A stretch of 64,000 nucleotides of DNA from Pseudomonas sp. BMS12 (GCF_001592875.1 NZ_LSOF01000016.1:62001-126000), one strand, 5' to 3'. Shown: positions 1 to 8,877, counted from the first letter of the stretch. The notes: generated from the letters alone by a model not told the origin. Numbers and translations are program-made.

Positions 1-1161
1 CACTACACCCAGGGCCATATGCAGGGCGATTCCAGCGAACCAGGCGCACTGGTCGGCGACACCGTCACCCGGCGCTTCCGTCAGCGCGACTTCGAGTGGA
101 ACGACAGCATCACCCAGGCCGAACTGCACGGCCAGGTGGAGGGTTTCGGCTGGCAGCACCAGCTGCTCGCCGGGCTGGAGTACGAGAACTACCGCAACAG
201 CCAGAAGTACCCGCAGAGCGGCCTGTCGCTCGGCTACGGGCAGAACATCTACAACCCGGTGTACGGCGCGCCCAAGCCGGCGATCACCAGCCCCAACGAC
301 TTCTTCGAGCAGACCGAGAGCTACGCCCTCAACCTGCAAGACCAGATCACCTTCAGCGAACGCCTGCGCGGCCTGCTCGGCGTGCGCCTGGAACGGGTCG
401 AGCAGCATGCGCTGAACCGCGCCACCGGTGTGGAAACCTCGCAGTACAAGGACGTCGCCACCCCGCGTATCGGTGCGCTCTACCAGCTCACCCCGCAGGT
501 CGGCGTGTTCGCCAACGCCTCGTCGTCCTTCCGCCCCAATGCCCTCGGCAGCCAGGGCCAGGTCTATAAGCCGGAGAAAGGCATCGGCTACGAAAGCGGC
601 CTGAAGCTGGATCTGCTCGACGGCCGCCTGGGCGGCACTATCGCCCTGTTCCATATCGACAAGGAAAACGTCATCACCACCGACGCCCTCGGTGAGAGCG
701 TGGCGGCCGGCGAGGCACGCAGCCAGGGCCTGGACATGCAGTTCAGCGGCCAGCTCAGCGACGCCGTGCGGGTGATCGGCGCCTACGCCTATATCGATGC
801 GGAAGTGACCAAGGGCGATGCCGCCATCCCCACCGGCAGTGACCTGGTCGGCGTGGCACAACACAGCGGCAGCCTGATGGCGGTGTACGAGTTCCAGGGC
901 GGCGCCCTGCAGGGCTCGGATATCGGCGCGGCGGTGAACTATGTCGGCGACCGCTCCGGCCAGGCTGGCAGCGACTTCCGCCTGGACGCCTACGAGACCC
1001 TGGACCTGCTCGCCCACTACAAGCTCAGCCCGGACGTCACCCTGGGCGTGAACCTCAACAACGTCTTCGACCGCAAGTACTACGAGCGCAGCTACAACAC
1101 CGTCTGGGTGCTGCCGGGCGAGCCACGCAACCTCAACTTCAGCCTGAGCCTGGCGCTCTAA
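1..1161 (+). CDS. TonB-dependent siderophore receptor, C-terminal part (5' end outside window)
   Basis: The reading frame is open from base 1, so the true start lies upstream; 386 residues of the C-terminal beta-barrel are present. Alternating strands and loops, the segment SSSFRPNALG, the FDRKYYERSY stretch before the end and the final strand ending SLSLAL are typical of outer-membrane ferric-siderophore receptors, which import chelated iron using TonB energy. The plug domain and TonB box are not visible, so the ligand cannot be guessed. A DUF4198 gene starts 11 bases after the stop and is probably co-transcribed. Confidence 0.9.
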   Translation, partial: HYTQGHMQGDSSEPGALVGDTVTRRFRQRDFEWNDSITQAELHGQVEGFGWQHQLLAGLEYENYRNSQKYPQSGLSLGYGQNIYNPVYGAPKPAITSPNDFFEQTESYALNLQDQITFSERLRGLLGVRLERVEQHALNRATGVETSQYKDVATPRIGALYQLTPQVGVFANASSSFRPNALGSQGQVYKPEKGIGYESGLKLDLLDGRLGGTIALFHIDKENVITTDALGESVAAGEARSQGLDMQFSGQLSDAVRVIGAYAYIDAEVTKGDAAIPTGSDLVGVAQHSGSLMAVYEFQGGALQGSDIGAAVNYVGDRSGQAGSDFRLDAYETLDLLAHYKLSPDVTLGVNLNNVFDRKYYERSYNTVWVLPGEPRNLNFSLSLAL

Positions 1162-1172
1162 GGACTTTCTCG

Positions 1173-1892
1173 ATGCGTATCTCTCTTCCCCTGCTGCTCG
1201 CCGGCCTGCTCGTCTGCGGCCAAGCCACCGCCCACGGCCTGTGGACCGAACAGCGCCGCGGCAATCATGAAGTCATCTACGGCCATGGCGCCGAGGACGA
1301 CGCCTTCAAAGCCGAGAAGATCAGCGGCGCCTGGGCCTACGACGGCGCCGGCAAGATGATCCCGGTGACCGTGCAGCGCCTGGACGACCACGCCCGCCTG
1401 CAGCCGCTGCGCGCGCCGGCGGTGCTGGCCGTGGCACTGGACAACGGCGCCTGGTCGCAGACCCCGGACAAACAGTGGATCAACCAGGGACGCAGCCAGG
1501 TGCCGAACTCCACCCACTCGCTGCACACCTACAAGTACAGCCTGGCCCTTCTCGCCCCTAGTGCGAAATTGCCGGCGCTGGACAAGCTGCGCCTGGCCAT
1601 CGTGCCGCAGAGCGACCCGCTTGCGGTCGGCCCGGGCAAACCGCTGCGCGTGCAGGTGCTGGTGGATGGCAAACCGGCCAAGGACGTGAAGCTGATCGGT
1701 GACTACCGCGGCATGCCCCATGAAGTCAGCGCCACCACCGACGCCCAGGGTTACGCCGAGGTGACGGTGCGCAACGAAGGCCTGAACATCATCGCCGCCG
1801 AGCTGTACCAGCCAGTGAAAGGCGACATGGATATCGAAGAGCTCGGTCTGTTCAGCTCGCTGACCTTCCTCGGCAGCGAGCACCACGAATAA
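1173..1892 (+). CDS. DUF4198 domain periplasmic protein
   Basis: 239 residues. A signal peptide spans about residues 1-20 (hydrophobic LLLAGLLVCG, cleavage near ATA/HG), so the mature protein is periplasmic. The mature start HGLWTEQRRG and the later beta-rich part with PLRVQVLVDGKPA and DAQGYAEVTV fit the DUF4198 family, an Ig-like fold related to NikM/CbiK-type metal-uptake accessory proteins. It follows the TonB receptor by 11 bases, and this pairing suggests a role in handling the imported metal or chelate. That role is inference; no catalytic motif is visible. Confidence 0.8.
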   Translation: MRISLPLLLAGLLVCGQATAHGLWTEQRRGNHEVIYGHGAEDDAFKAEKISGAWAYDGAGKMIPVTVQRLDDHARLQPLRAPAVLAVALDNGAWSQTPDKQWINQGRSQVPNSTHSLHTYKYSLALLAPSAKLPALDKLRLAIVPQSDPLAVGPGKPLRVQVLVDGKPAKDVKLIGDYRGMPHEVSATTDAQGYAEVTVRNEGLNIIAAELYQPVKGDMDIEELGLFSSLTFLGSEHHE

Positions 1893-1908
1893 GCTGATTC
1901 AGAGTCTT

Positions 1909-2077
1909 TTCAACGGCTCGCGAGCTAGAGCCAGCCTAGGGCTAGGCGCCCCCGCAAACCGGCGAGGAAAGCACTGGGGCCGCACCCGGGTTTACGAGAG
2001 GTAAATGAGCATTTCGACCGGGCTGGCGCTCCAGACTGTTTTTAACGACGCATGGCCGACGCACAGCAGCCATTGAA
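1909..2077. repeat. structured intergenic repeat, copy A
   Basis: This copy shares an identical 18-base block (CTCGCGAGCTAGAGCCAG), the block GTAAATGAGCA and a GCATGGCCGACGC-CAGCAG end with a second copy at 6083-6202. Its outer ends pair with each other (TTCAACGGCT at 1909-1918 with AGCCATTGAA at 2068-2077, 9 of 10). An inner hairpin TTTAC-N5-GTAAA is present. It lies between convergent genes and ends 7 bases from the stop of the minus-strand gene. Confidence 0.7.
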
Positions 2078-2084
2078 TAGGCTC

Positions 2085-2831
2085 TCAGGGCAGCGTCGCG
2101 TCCGGCAGCCATTTCTGGAAGATTCGCTCCAGGCTGCCATCGCGGCGCATCCCGGCCAGCGCGTGACGCCAGCGCTCCACCACCTCGCCCGAGGTCTGCG
2201 GGGAGAAGGCGATGTAGTAGTCGGACTGCATGAAGCTCAGGTGGCTCTGTACCTCTTCCGGCGTCAGGCCGCCGCTGGCCAGCTCCTCACGCAAGGTAAG
2301 GTCCTCGGTGGCGATCAGCTTGACCCGGCCATGCTTGAGCATGGTCACCATCTGCCGGGGGCTGGGCACTCCATACAGGTTGTCGAAGCCCAGCTGGCGC
2401 AGGGTTTCGTAGCTGTACCACTGCTTGGGCAGGGCCAGAGTGCCGGACTTGGCGGCATCCTCCAGGCTGTCGATATGCAGGTTGCTGCTCTTCAGCGAAT
2501 AGAACCGGGTAGTGCCACGCAGGATCGGCCCAACCCACTGGAACAGCGCCTCGCGCTCGGCGGTGCGTACCACCGAGAACAGCCCGGTGTCGGCCTGCTG
2601 CTTGGCCAGATGGTAGGCGCGCGTCCAGGGCAGCAGCTCGATGTGCGCCGCGCTGTCCGTGCGACGAATCAGCTCGCGCACTACCTCCACCGAGTAGCCA
2701 TCGGGTGTGCCATCACGCAAAAAGCTGGTGGGTGGCGCTTCCTCCGTCAGCAGTTGCAACTCGGACGCCCAGGCGGGTAGTGCCACCAATGCCAGCAGCA
2801 ACAGCCAACACGCCCGTATTACCTTGAGCAT
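2085..2831 (-). CDS. periplasmic amino-acid-type solute-binding protein (SBP_bac_3)
   Basis: 248 residues from the ATG at 2831, which has a GAGGA ribosome site; a GTG at 2849 would only add six residues ahead of the signal peptide. The signal peptide is MLKVIRACWL onward with cleavage near AWA/SE. The mature part follows the family-3 binding-protein pattern (LLTEEAPPTSF, DGYSVEVVRELI, near-terminal SLERIFQKWLPD). No permease or ATPase is nearby. It sits 23 bases after another solitary binding protein, so the two probably form one transcript. They may serve a sensor or a transporter encoded elsewhere. Confidence 0.85.
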   Translation of the reverse strand: MLKVIRACWLLLLALVALPAWASELQLLTEEAPPTSFLRDGTPDGYSVEVVRELIRRTDSAAHIELLPWTRAYHLAKQQADTGLFSVVRTAEREALFQWVGPILRGTTRFYSLKSSNLHIDSLEDAAKSGTLALPKQWYSYETLRQLGFDNLYGVPSPRQMVTMLKHGRVKLIATEDLTLREELASGGLTPEEVQSHLSFMQSDYYIAFSPQTSGEVVERWRHALAGMRRDGSLERIFQKWLPDATLP

Positions 2832-2854
2832 CTGTTTATCCTCACCCACCCCGT

Positions 2855-3775
2855 TCAGGGCAACAGCAAACGCTGTACTGCCGGCTCGTCCAGGTTGCGT
2901 TTATCTACGTAGATCGCCGGCAACGCTACGCGCCGCGCGCCCTCGAGATCGCCATCGAGAATCCGCCGGGCGCGCAGCACACTCTCGGCGCCGATCATCG
3001 CCGGCTGCTGCACCATCAGCCCGGCCAGCTCATCCTGGCGCAAGGCTTCTATCAACAATGGGCTGGAATCGAAACCCACATGCACCAGCTTGCCGACCAG
3101 CCTCGCCCGCCGCAATACAGCCAGCGTCTCCAGGGTCGTGCCCTCGCTTGGTGTGAACAGCCCATCGAGCCCCTGCAACTCCTGGCTCAAGTCGGCCATC
3201 TTAGAAGGCTCGTCCTGCGGCAGGTAGCGATCCAGCGCCACGTGCAGGCCACCGGCCCTGGCGCCATCCAGGAAGCCACGCTCACGTTCGCTGGTCGATT
3301 GCACCTGAGCATTGAGGCGCAGCAGCGCCACTTTGCCGCGGCCACCCAGCAGGCGGGCCAGCTGCTGCCCAGCCAGCAGGCCAGCAGCGTGGTTGTCGGT
3401 GGCGATGGCGGCCAGCACCGCCTTGTCACCCAGATCCCGATCGATATAGATGCCCTGGGTTCCCTGGGCCCGGAGCTCGGCCATGCGCGTGGCCACCGCA
3501 GGGCCGCTGGGTGCGACGATCAGCACGCCGCAGTTGAACTTGCCCATGCGCTCGATCAGCTCCAGTTGCACCGCAACGTCCCCATCGCGGCTCGGGCCTC
3601 GGGCATAGAGCGGGATGCCCAGCTCGGCGGCAACGGCCTCGGCGCCCTCGCGCACCTGACGCCAGAAGACCTGACCACCGGCACTGGTCACCAGACTGAT
3701 GCACCGTTCCTGTGCAGTGGCGCCGTCGCTAGCCAACAGCGCCGCCAACAGGCAGGCACTTGCTCGAATAGGCAT
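2855..3775 (-). CDS. periplasmic sugar-binding-like protein (Peripla_BP_4)
   Basis: 306 residues from the ATG at 3775, preceded by AGGGGAG; a longer frame to 3832 lacks such a site and would put 19 residues before the signal peptide. Signal peptide MPIRASACLLAALL, cleavage near ATA/QE. The body matches the RbsB/LacI-type periplasmic fold: VFWRQVREGAEAVAAELG, GVLIVAPSGPAV, YIDRDLGD, ATDNHAAGLLAGQ, and the hinge strand VGFDSSPLLIEAL. RbsB-like proteins bind pentoses, autoinducer-2 or inositol. No ABC permease partner is in view, as in systems where the protein feeds a sensor kinase. Confidence 0.85.
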   Translation of the reverse strand: MPIRASACLLAALLASDGATAQERCISLVTSAGGQVFWRQVREGAEAVAAELGIPLYARGPSRDGDVAVQLELIERMGKFNCGVLIVAPSGPAVATRMAELRAQGTQGIYIDRDLGDKAVLAAIATDNHAAGLLAGQQLARLLGGRGKVALLRLNAQVQSTSERERGFLDGARAGGLHVALDRYLPQDEPSKMADLSQELQGLDGLFTPSEGTTLETLAVLRRARLVGKLVHVGFDSSPLLIEALRQDELAGLMVQQPAMIGAESVLRARRILDGDLEGARRVALPAIYVDKRNLDEPAVQRLLLP

Positions 3776-3957
3776 GTTCAGCTCCCCTGACAGCTGGAAC
3801 GACTCTCGATCATCGAAATAGGTATCCAGCAATCTAGCGCACGTAGTGCTGTAACCCCAGCAAAGACTATCAGCCGACCTGCGGCGTCTATTTGCCCGAG
3901 CATGTCGCGCCCCGCTCGCATAGAATGCGCGGCCGTTTTTTCCGGAACCGTCGCGCC

Positions 3958-5223
3958 ATGAACCACCCGCTCCCCGCCAACGCCCTGGGCATCGACTTCG
4001 GCACCTCCAACTCCACCGTCGGCTGGTGGCGGCCAGGGCAGGAGCCCCTGCTGGAGCTGGAAGACGGCAAGATCACCCTGCCCTCGGTGATCTTCTTCAA
4101 TACCGAGGAGCGCCGCCCGGTGTACGGCCGCCTGGCGCTGAGCGAATACCTGGAAGGCTACGAGGGGCGCCTGATGCGCTCGCTGAAAAGCCTGCTCGGC
4201 TCCAAGCTGCTGAAAAGCGAAACCACGGTGCTGGGCAGCGCCCTGCCGTTCCGCGACCTGCTCGGCTTCTTTATCGGTGAGCTGAAGAACCGCGCCGAAG
4301 CCCAGGCCGATCGCGAGTTCGAGCAGGTGGTGCTGGGCCGCCCGGTGTTCTTCGTCGACGACGACCCGGCCGCCGACGCCGAGGCCGCCAACACCCTGCA
4401 GGCGGTGGCGCACAAGCTTGGCTTCAAGGAAGTCTCCTTCCAGTACGAACCGATCGCCGCGGCCTTCGACTACGAGCGCAGCATCACGCGCGAGGAGCTG
4501 GTGCTGATCGTCGACATCGGCGGCGGTACCTCGGACTTCTCCCTGGTGCGTCTGGCGCCAGAACGCCGCGAGTTGAACGAGCGCCAGGACGACATCCTGG
4601 CCACCGGCGGCGTGCACATCGGCGGTACCGACTTCGACAAGCAGCTCAGCCTGGAAGGCGTCATGCCGCTGTTCGGCTACGGCAGCCGCATGAAGAGCGA
4701 CGCGCCGATGCCCACCAGCCACCACCTCAACCTGGCCACCTGGCACACCATCAACGCGGTGTACGCGCAGAAGGCCCAGCTGGCGCTGAAGAACATGCGC
4801 TACGACATCGTCGACCCGACCGGCATCGACCGCCTGCTCAGCCTCACCGAACAACGCGCCGGCCACTGGCTGGCGATGCAGGTGGAAGACAGCAAGATCG
4901 CCCTGACCGAGCACGACAGCCGCAACATCGACCTGTCGCGCATCGAGCCAGGCCTCAGCGCCCTGCTCGACCGCCCATTGTTCGACCGCGCCATCGACGG
5001 GTTGCTGGAACGCATCCGCATCGGCGTCGACGAACTGCTGTGCAAGGCCGGTGTGGGGCACGGCGAGATCGACACCATCTTCTTCACCGGCGGCTCCAGC
5101 ACCATCCCGGCCCTGCGCCAGAGCGTGGCCGCCCTGCTACCCAACGCCCGCGCCACCGAAGGCAACAGCTTCGGCAGCATCGGCAGCGGCCTGGCCATCG
5201 AGGCCAGACGTCGCTACGGCTGA
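3958..5223 (+). CDS. yegD: Hsp70-family protein, YegD-like
   Basis: 421 residues using the ATG at 3958; an upstream ATG at 3892 would add an Arg-rich non-conserved tail. The actin/Hsp70 nucleotide-binding fold is clear: phosphate-1 loop GIDFGTSNSTVGWW near residues 10-23, phosphate-2 loop VDIGGGTSDFSL, and the adenosine loop FFTGGSSTIPALR near the C-terminus. There is no substrate-binding domain, and the length is close to the roughly 450 residues of E. coli YegD. Probably a cytoplasmic ATP-dependent chaperone-like protein of unknown client. It is transcribed away from the binding-protein pair. Confidence 0.88.
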   Translation: MNHPLPANALGIDFGTSNSTVGWWRPGQEPLLELEDGKITLPSVIFFNTEERRPVYGRLALSEYLEGYEGRLMRSLKSLLGSKLLKSETTVLGSALPFRDLLGFFIGELKNRAEAQADREFEQVVLGRPVFFVDDDPAADAEAANTLQAVAHKLGFKEVSFQYEPIAAAFDYERSITREELVLIVDIGGGTSDFSLVRLAPERRELNERQDDILATGGVHIGGTDFDKQLSLEGVMPLFGYGSRMKSDAPMPTSHHLNLATWHTINAVYAQKAQLALKNMRYDIVDPTGIDRLLSLTEQRAGHWLAMQVEDSKIALTEHDSRNIDLSRIEPGLSALLDRPLFDRAIDGLLERIRIGVDELLCKAGVGHGEIDTIFFTGGSSTIPALRQSVAALLPNARATEGNSFGSIGSGLAIEARRRYG

Positions 5224-5301
5224 GTCGTGCAGTCCAAGGGCTCGCAGTAATCCAGCGGCGAGCACGCTAGAGTGGACCAACACTCACCCTGGGAGCTTGC
5301 C

Positions 5302-5505
5302 ATGCGTACCACCCTGCTACTGATCTGCCTGTTCAGCCTCGCCGCCTGTGACGGTGGGGCGGCAACCGCTACCACGACCAAACTACAGGCAGATAGAGCA
5401 CAACAGGCCCAGCAGCAGATGGAACAGCTCAAACAGCAGATCGATCAGATCAATTCCCAGAGCCAACAGCGCCTGCAACAAATGACCGAGCAACAGAGGC
5501 AATAG
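5302..5505 (+). CDS. small lipoprotein with Gln-rich coiled coil
   Basis: 67 residues; the ATG at 5302 follows GGGAGC. The N-terminus is a lipoprotein signal with lipobox LAAC, the lipidated Cys at residue 16, followed by DGG, which disfavours inner-membrane retention by the Asp+2 rule only weakly known for Pseudomonas. The mature part from about residue 28 is a heptad-like helix rich in Gln (MEQLKQQIDQINSQSQQRL), reminiscent of Lpp-type peptidoglycan-linked lipoproteins, but without a terminal Lys. Function unknown. Confidence 0.65.
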   Translation: MRTTLLLICLFSLAACDGGAATATTTKLQADRAQQAQQQMEQLKQQIDQINSQSQQRLQQMTEQQRQ

Positions 5506-5596
5506 CTGCAGGGAAACAGCACTGACACTGGGATCACGATCAGCCCAGTGCTCCACAACAGCCTGGGGTTGGGTAGGCTGCGCAGTATTTACCGCT

Positions 5597-6067
5597 CTAG
5601 AACTGCGCCTTCATCCAGGCCAGGTACTCGCCCACCTCGGGCTCCCCCTCACGCGGCGCCCAGTTGGCCAGCTCGCCTTCGCCCAGCGGACGGTAAGGCC
5701 CGGCCTTGCATTCGAAGAGAATGCTGTCCGCCGCCAGCACCACCAGAGCGTGAAACTGACCGGGGGCGAGGTCGACTCCGACACAGTCACCGCCGGCTTC
5801 GAGCAGGCGAGTCGACTGCAACACGCCGTCGTCGCCGAACAGCAGCAGGCCGATGCGGCCCTGCAGCACCAGCAGGGTTTCGGCCTTGTCCGCCGAGAGA
5901 TGGCGGTGCGGGGGAATATAGGTATCCGGTTGCAGACCAACCGCCAGGCGGTGGCAGGGCTCGCTCATCTCGTGCAGGTTATGGTGCGCACGCTGGCGCG
6001 GACTCTGCCCGGCCTTGCCCGCCAGCTCAGCGAACAGGCGGCGATCGAGAAAGGTCGACTGGCTCAT
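5597..6067 (-). CDS. WbuC-family cupin metalloprotein
   Basis: 156 residues from the ATG at 6067; a longer frame runs into the intergenic repeat and is unlikely. The cupin core is visible: YIPPHRHLSADKAETLLVL supplies the His/Glu metal site near residues 60-75, then GRIGLLLFGDDG and a second cupin motif around PGQFHALVVL. WbuC-type cupins are found in O-antigen clusters and as solitary genes. The substrate is unknown and no polysaccharide genes are near. It is downstream of hpt on the same strand, separated by the repeat at 6083-6202. Confidence 0.8.
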   Translation of the reverse strand: MSQSTFLDRRLFAELAGKAGQSPRQRAHHNLHEMSEPCHRLAVGLQPDTYIPPHRHLSADKAETLLVLQGRIGLLLFGDDGVLQSTRLLEAGGDCVGVDLAPGQFHALVVLAADSILFECKAGPYRPLGEGELANWAPREGEPEVGEYLAWMKAQF

Positions 6068-6082
6068 GGCTTGATCCTGCTT

Positions 6083-6202
6083 AGGATCTCGCGAGCTAGA
6101 GCCAGGCAAGGCAGAAGCACGCGAGGACGCGGAGTTTACTGAGTGTAAATGAGCAGGCCGAGCGTGCTTCTAACGCAGCATGGCCGACGCGCAGCAGATC
6201 CT
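6083..6202. repeat. structured intergenic repeat, copy B
   Basis: Second copy of the element at 1909-2077. Its ends are a perfect 7-base inverted pair (AGGATCT at 6083-6089, AGATCCT at 6196-6202), with sequence unlike the ends of copy A. Inside are a 9-base stem (GAAGCACGC with GCGTGCTTC) enclosing TTTAC-N5-GTAAA. It stops 8 bases from the hpt stop codon, the same spacing relation as copy A to its minus-strand gene. Confidence 0.7.
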
Positions 6203-6210
6203 ATGCAGGA

Positions 6211-6768
6211 TCAGAGGCCTTTGACGGCGTAAATACCGGCGGCGTTGCGCCAGTAGCCCTTGTAGTCCATGCCATAACCGAAGATGAAACGGTCCTCGCA
6301 GGACAGGCCGACGTAGCTGGCCTTGAGGTCGGGGCGCGCCTTGCGATCATGATCCTTGTCGACCAGCACTGCGGTGTGCACCTTGCTGGCGCCAGCGTGC
6401 TTGCAGAACTCGATGATGGCGGCCAGGGTGTGCCCTTCGTCGAGGATGTCATCGATGATCAGTACTTCACGGTCGATGAAGGAAATTTCCGGCTTGGCCT
6501 TCCAGAACAGTTCGCCGCCGGTGGTTTCGCTGCGATAGCGGGTGGCATGCAGGTAGGACAGTTCCAGCGGGAAACTCAGCTTCGGCAGCAGCTTGCCAGC
6601 GAAGATCAGGCCGCCGTTCATCACGCAGAACACCACCGGATTGCTCTCGGCCAGCTCGCCGTTGATGGCCGCCGCCACCTGATCGATGGCGACTTCAACC
6701 TGCGCCTCGCTGAACAGGCAGTCGGCTTCGGCCATGATTTGGCGGATATGGGAGAGATCGGCGGGCAT
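6211..6768 (-). CDS. hpt: hypoxanthine-guanine phosphoribosyltransferase
   Basis: 185 residues from the ATG at 6768, preceded by CCGGAG. It converts hypoxanthine or guanine plus PRPP to IMP or GMP in purine salvage. The PRPP loop VLIIDDILDEGHTLAA lies at about residues 102-117 and the active-site loop is LHATRYRSETTGGELFW at residues 73-89. The length matches Pseudomonas Hpt. It is divergent from upp, so both salvage enzymes share a 193-base promoter region. Confidence 0.95.
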   Translation of the reverse strand: MPADLSHIRQIMAEADCLFSEAQVEVAIDQVAAAINGELAESNPVVFCVMNGGLIFAGKLLPKLSFPLELSYLHATRYRSETTGGELFWKAKPEISFIDREVLIIDDILDEGHTLAAIIEFCKHAGASKVHTAVLVDKDHDRKARPDLKASYVGLSCEDRFIFGYGMDYKGYWRNAAGIYAVKGL

Positions 6769-6961
6769 GGCGGGCTCCGGGCAGTTGCTAGTGGGCTGGT
6801 TAAAAAATGGGCGGCAAAGGTACTCAGATGACGGCACCAGGGCAAGCCCAGCGCAGTAATTTCTGACCATTCGACCAGGTAGATCGGTAAAATGCGCGGC
6901 TTCAATCTGGCTTCAGCAGTGCTTTACTCTAGCCAGAATTTGCCCGTCCGGAGACCTCTGC

Positions 6962-7600
6962 ATGCCCATCCGTGAGATCCGCCATCCGCTGATCCGCCAC
7001 AAAATCGGTCTGATGCGCCGCGCCGACATCAGCACCAAGAACTTTCGTGAACTGGCCCAGGAAGTCGGCGCTCTACTGACTTACGAAGCGACCAACGACC
7101 TGCCGCTGGAGCACTACCAGATCGAAGGCTGGGCTGGCCCGGTGCAGGTGGAGAAGATCGCCGGCAAGAAGATCACCGTGGTGCCCATCCTGCGCGCCGG
7201 CATCGGCATGCTCGATGGCGTGCTAAGCCTGATCCCAGGCGCCAAGGTCAGTGCCGTGGGCATCGCCCGCAACGAGGAAACCCTGCAGGCGCATACGTAC
7301 CTGGAGAAACTGGCGCCGGAAATCGACGAGCGCCTGGCGCTGATCGTCGACCCGATGCTCGCCACAGGCGGTTCCATGGTCGCCACCATCGACCTGCTGA
7401 AGAAGGCGGGCTGCAAGGAAATTCGCGCCATGGTCCTGGTCGCCGCGCCCGAGGGCATCAAGAAGGTCGAAGACGCCCACCCGGACGTCACCATCTATAC
7501 CGCCTCGATCGATCAGTGCCTCAACGAGCACGGCTATATCATCCCCGGCCTCGGTGATGCCGGCGACAAGATCTTCGGCACCAAGCAGAAGGACGCCTGA
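6962..7600 (+). CDS. upp: uracil phosphoribosyltransferase
   Basis: 212 residues. It makes UMP from uracil and PRPP. The family N-terminus REIRHPLIRHKIGLMR and the PRPP loop VDPMLATGGSMVATID at about residues 129-144 are intact, and the C-terminal uracil site YIIPGLGDAGDKIFGT is present. The ribosome site CGGAGA precedes the ATG. The permease uraA starts 2 bases after the stop, forming a salvage operon. Confidence 0.97.
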   Translation: MPIREIRHPLIRHKIGLMRRADISTKNFRELAQEVGALLTYEATNDLPLEHYQIEGWAGPVQVEKIAGKKITVVPILRAGIGMLDGVLSLIPGAKVSAVGIARNEETLQAHTYLEKLAPEIDERLALIVDPMLATGGSMVATIDLLKKAGCKEIRAMVLVAAPEGIKKVEDAHPDVTIYTASIDQCLNEHGYIIPGLGDAGDKIFGTKQKDA

Positions 7601-7602
7601 GC

Positions 7603-8868
7603 ATGGACCAGCAGTTCAATGATCCGCTCTGGCGCCAGGTGATCTCCGGTGCGCAGATGCTCTTCGTGGCCTTCGGCGCCCTGGTGCTGATGCCGCTGAT
7701 CACCGGCATGGACCCCAACGTGGCACTGTTCACCGCCGGTATCGGCACCCTGCTGTTCCAGCTGGTCACCGGGCGCCAGGTGCCGGTTTTCCTCGCCTCC
7801 AGCTTCGCCTTTATCGCACCGATCCTGGCCGCCAAGGGCCAATTCGGCCTGCCGGCGGTGCTCGGCGGCATAGTCGCAGCCGGCCTGGTCTATGTGCTGC
7901 TGAGCCTGGTGGTGCGGGTGCGTGGCGCCGGCTTCATCGACCGCCTGCTGCCGCCGGTGGTAATCGCCCCGGTGATCATCTCCATCGGCCTGGCCCTGTC
8001 GCCGGTGGCCGTGCACATGGCCATGGGCAAGACCGGTGACGGCGCCGCCGTGCTGGTGCCCTACCACACCGCCCTGATCATCTCGATGGCGGCGCTGGTC
8101 ACCACCGTACTGGTCGCCGTGCTCGGCAAGGGCCTGCTGCGCCTGGTGCCGATCCTTGCCGGCATCGCCGTGGGCTGCGTGCTGTCGGCCTTCTTCGGCG
8201 TGATCAACGTGGACGCCGTGGTCGCCGCGCCGTGGCTGGCCCTGCCCGCCTTCGTCGCCCCCGAACTGCACTGGGGCGCCATCCTCTTCATCGTCCCGGT
8301 AGCCCTGGCGCCGGCCATTGAGCATATCGGCGGGGTGGTGGCCATCGGCAGCGTCACCGGCAACAACTTCGTACAGAAGCCCGGTCTGCACCGCACCCTG
8401 CTCGGCGACGGCCTGGCCACCTCGGCCGCCGGCCTGTTCGGCGGCCCGCCCAACACCACCTACGCCGAAGTGACCGGCGCGGTGATGCTGACCAAGAACT
8501 TCAACCCGAAGATCATGACCTGGGCCGCCGTGTTCGCCATCGCCCTGGCCTTCATCGGCAAGTTCGGCGCGGCGCTGCAGGCCATCCCGGTACCGGTGAT
8601 GGGCGGCATCCTCTGCCTGCTGTTCGGCTCCATTGCGGTGGTCGGCCTGAACACCCTGATCCGCCACCAGGTCGACCTGTCCGAGGCACGCAACCTGATC
8701 ATCGTCTCGGTGCCCCTGGTGTTCGGCATCGGCGGCATGGCCATCGGTGGCAACGAGTTCAGCCTGTCCGGCATCTCGCTGGCCGCGCTGGTGGCACTGG
8801 GCCTGAACCTGCTGCTCCCGGGCGGCAGTGCCTGGCACAAGCATCCGCCGCTCGATCCGGAGATCTGA
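7603..8868 (+). CDS. uraA: uracil permease (NCS2/NAT family)
   Basis: 421 residues with about 14 hydrophobic segments, a proton symporter for uracil in the inner membrane. NCS2 features include the QMLFVAFGALVLMPLITG opening, the acidic substrate-site segment APAIEHIGGVVAIG and the conserved LGDGLATSAAGLFGGPPNTTYAE loop. It begins 2 bases after upp and is surely translated from the same message. A xanthine specificity cannot be excluded from sequence alone, but the upp partner argues for uracil. Confidence 0.95.
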   Translation: MDQQFNDPLWRQVISGAQMLFVAFGALVLMPLITGMDPNVALFTAGIGTLLFQLVTGRQVPVFLASSFAFIAPILAAKGQFGLPAVLGGIVAAGLVYVLLSLVVRVRGAGFIDRLLPPVVIAPVIISIGLALSPVAVHMAMGKTGDGAAVLVPYHTALIISMAALVTTVLVAVLGKGLLRLVPILAGIAVGCVLSAFFGVINVDAVVAAPWLALPAFVAPELHWGAILFIVPVALAPAIEHIGGVVAIGSVTGNNFVQKPGLHRTLLGDGLATSAAGLFGGPPNTTYAEVTGAVMLTKNFNPKIMTWAAVFAIALAFIGKFGAALQAIPVPVMGGILCLLFGSIAVVGLNTLIRHQVDLSEARNLIIVSVPLVFGIGGMAIGGNEFSLSGISLAALVALGLNLLLPGGSAWHKHPPLDPEI

Positions 8869-8877
8869 TCGACTGCC

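Noticed and set aside
1..1161. Truncated TonB receptor as a pseudogene
   Set aside because: The frame is open to base 1, so truncation is due to the window edge.
3778..5061. 427-residue frame antisense to the Hsp70-like gene
   Set aside because: Gln/Val/Ala-rich with no recognisable motif; the plus-strand gene carries all nucleotide-binding loops.
5517..5552. AGCACTG ... CAGTGCT hairpin after the small lipoprotein gene as a terminator
   Set aside because: Stem is short with a long loop and no T-run; left out of the features.
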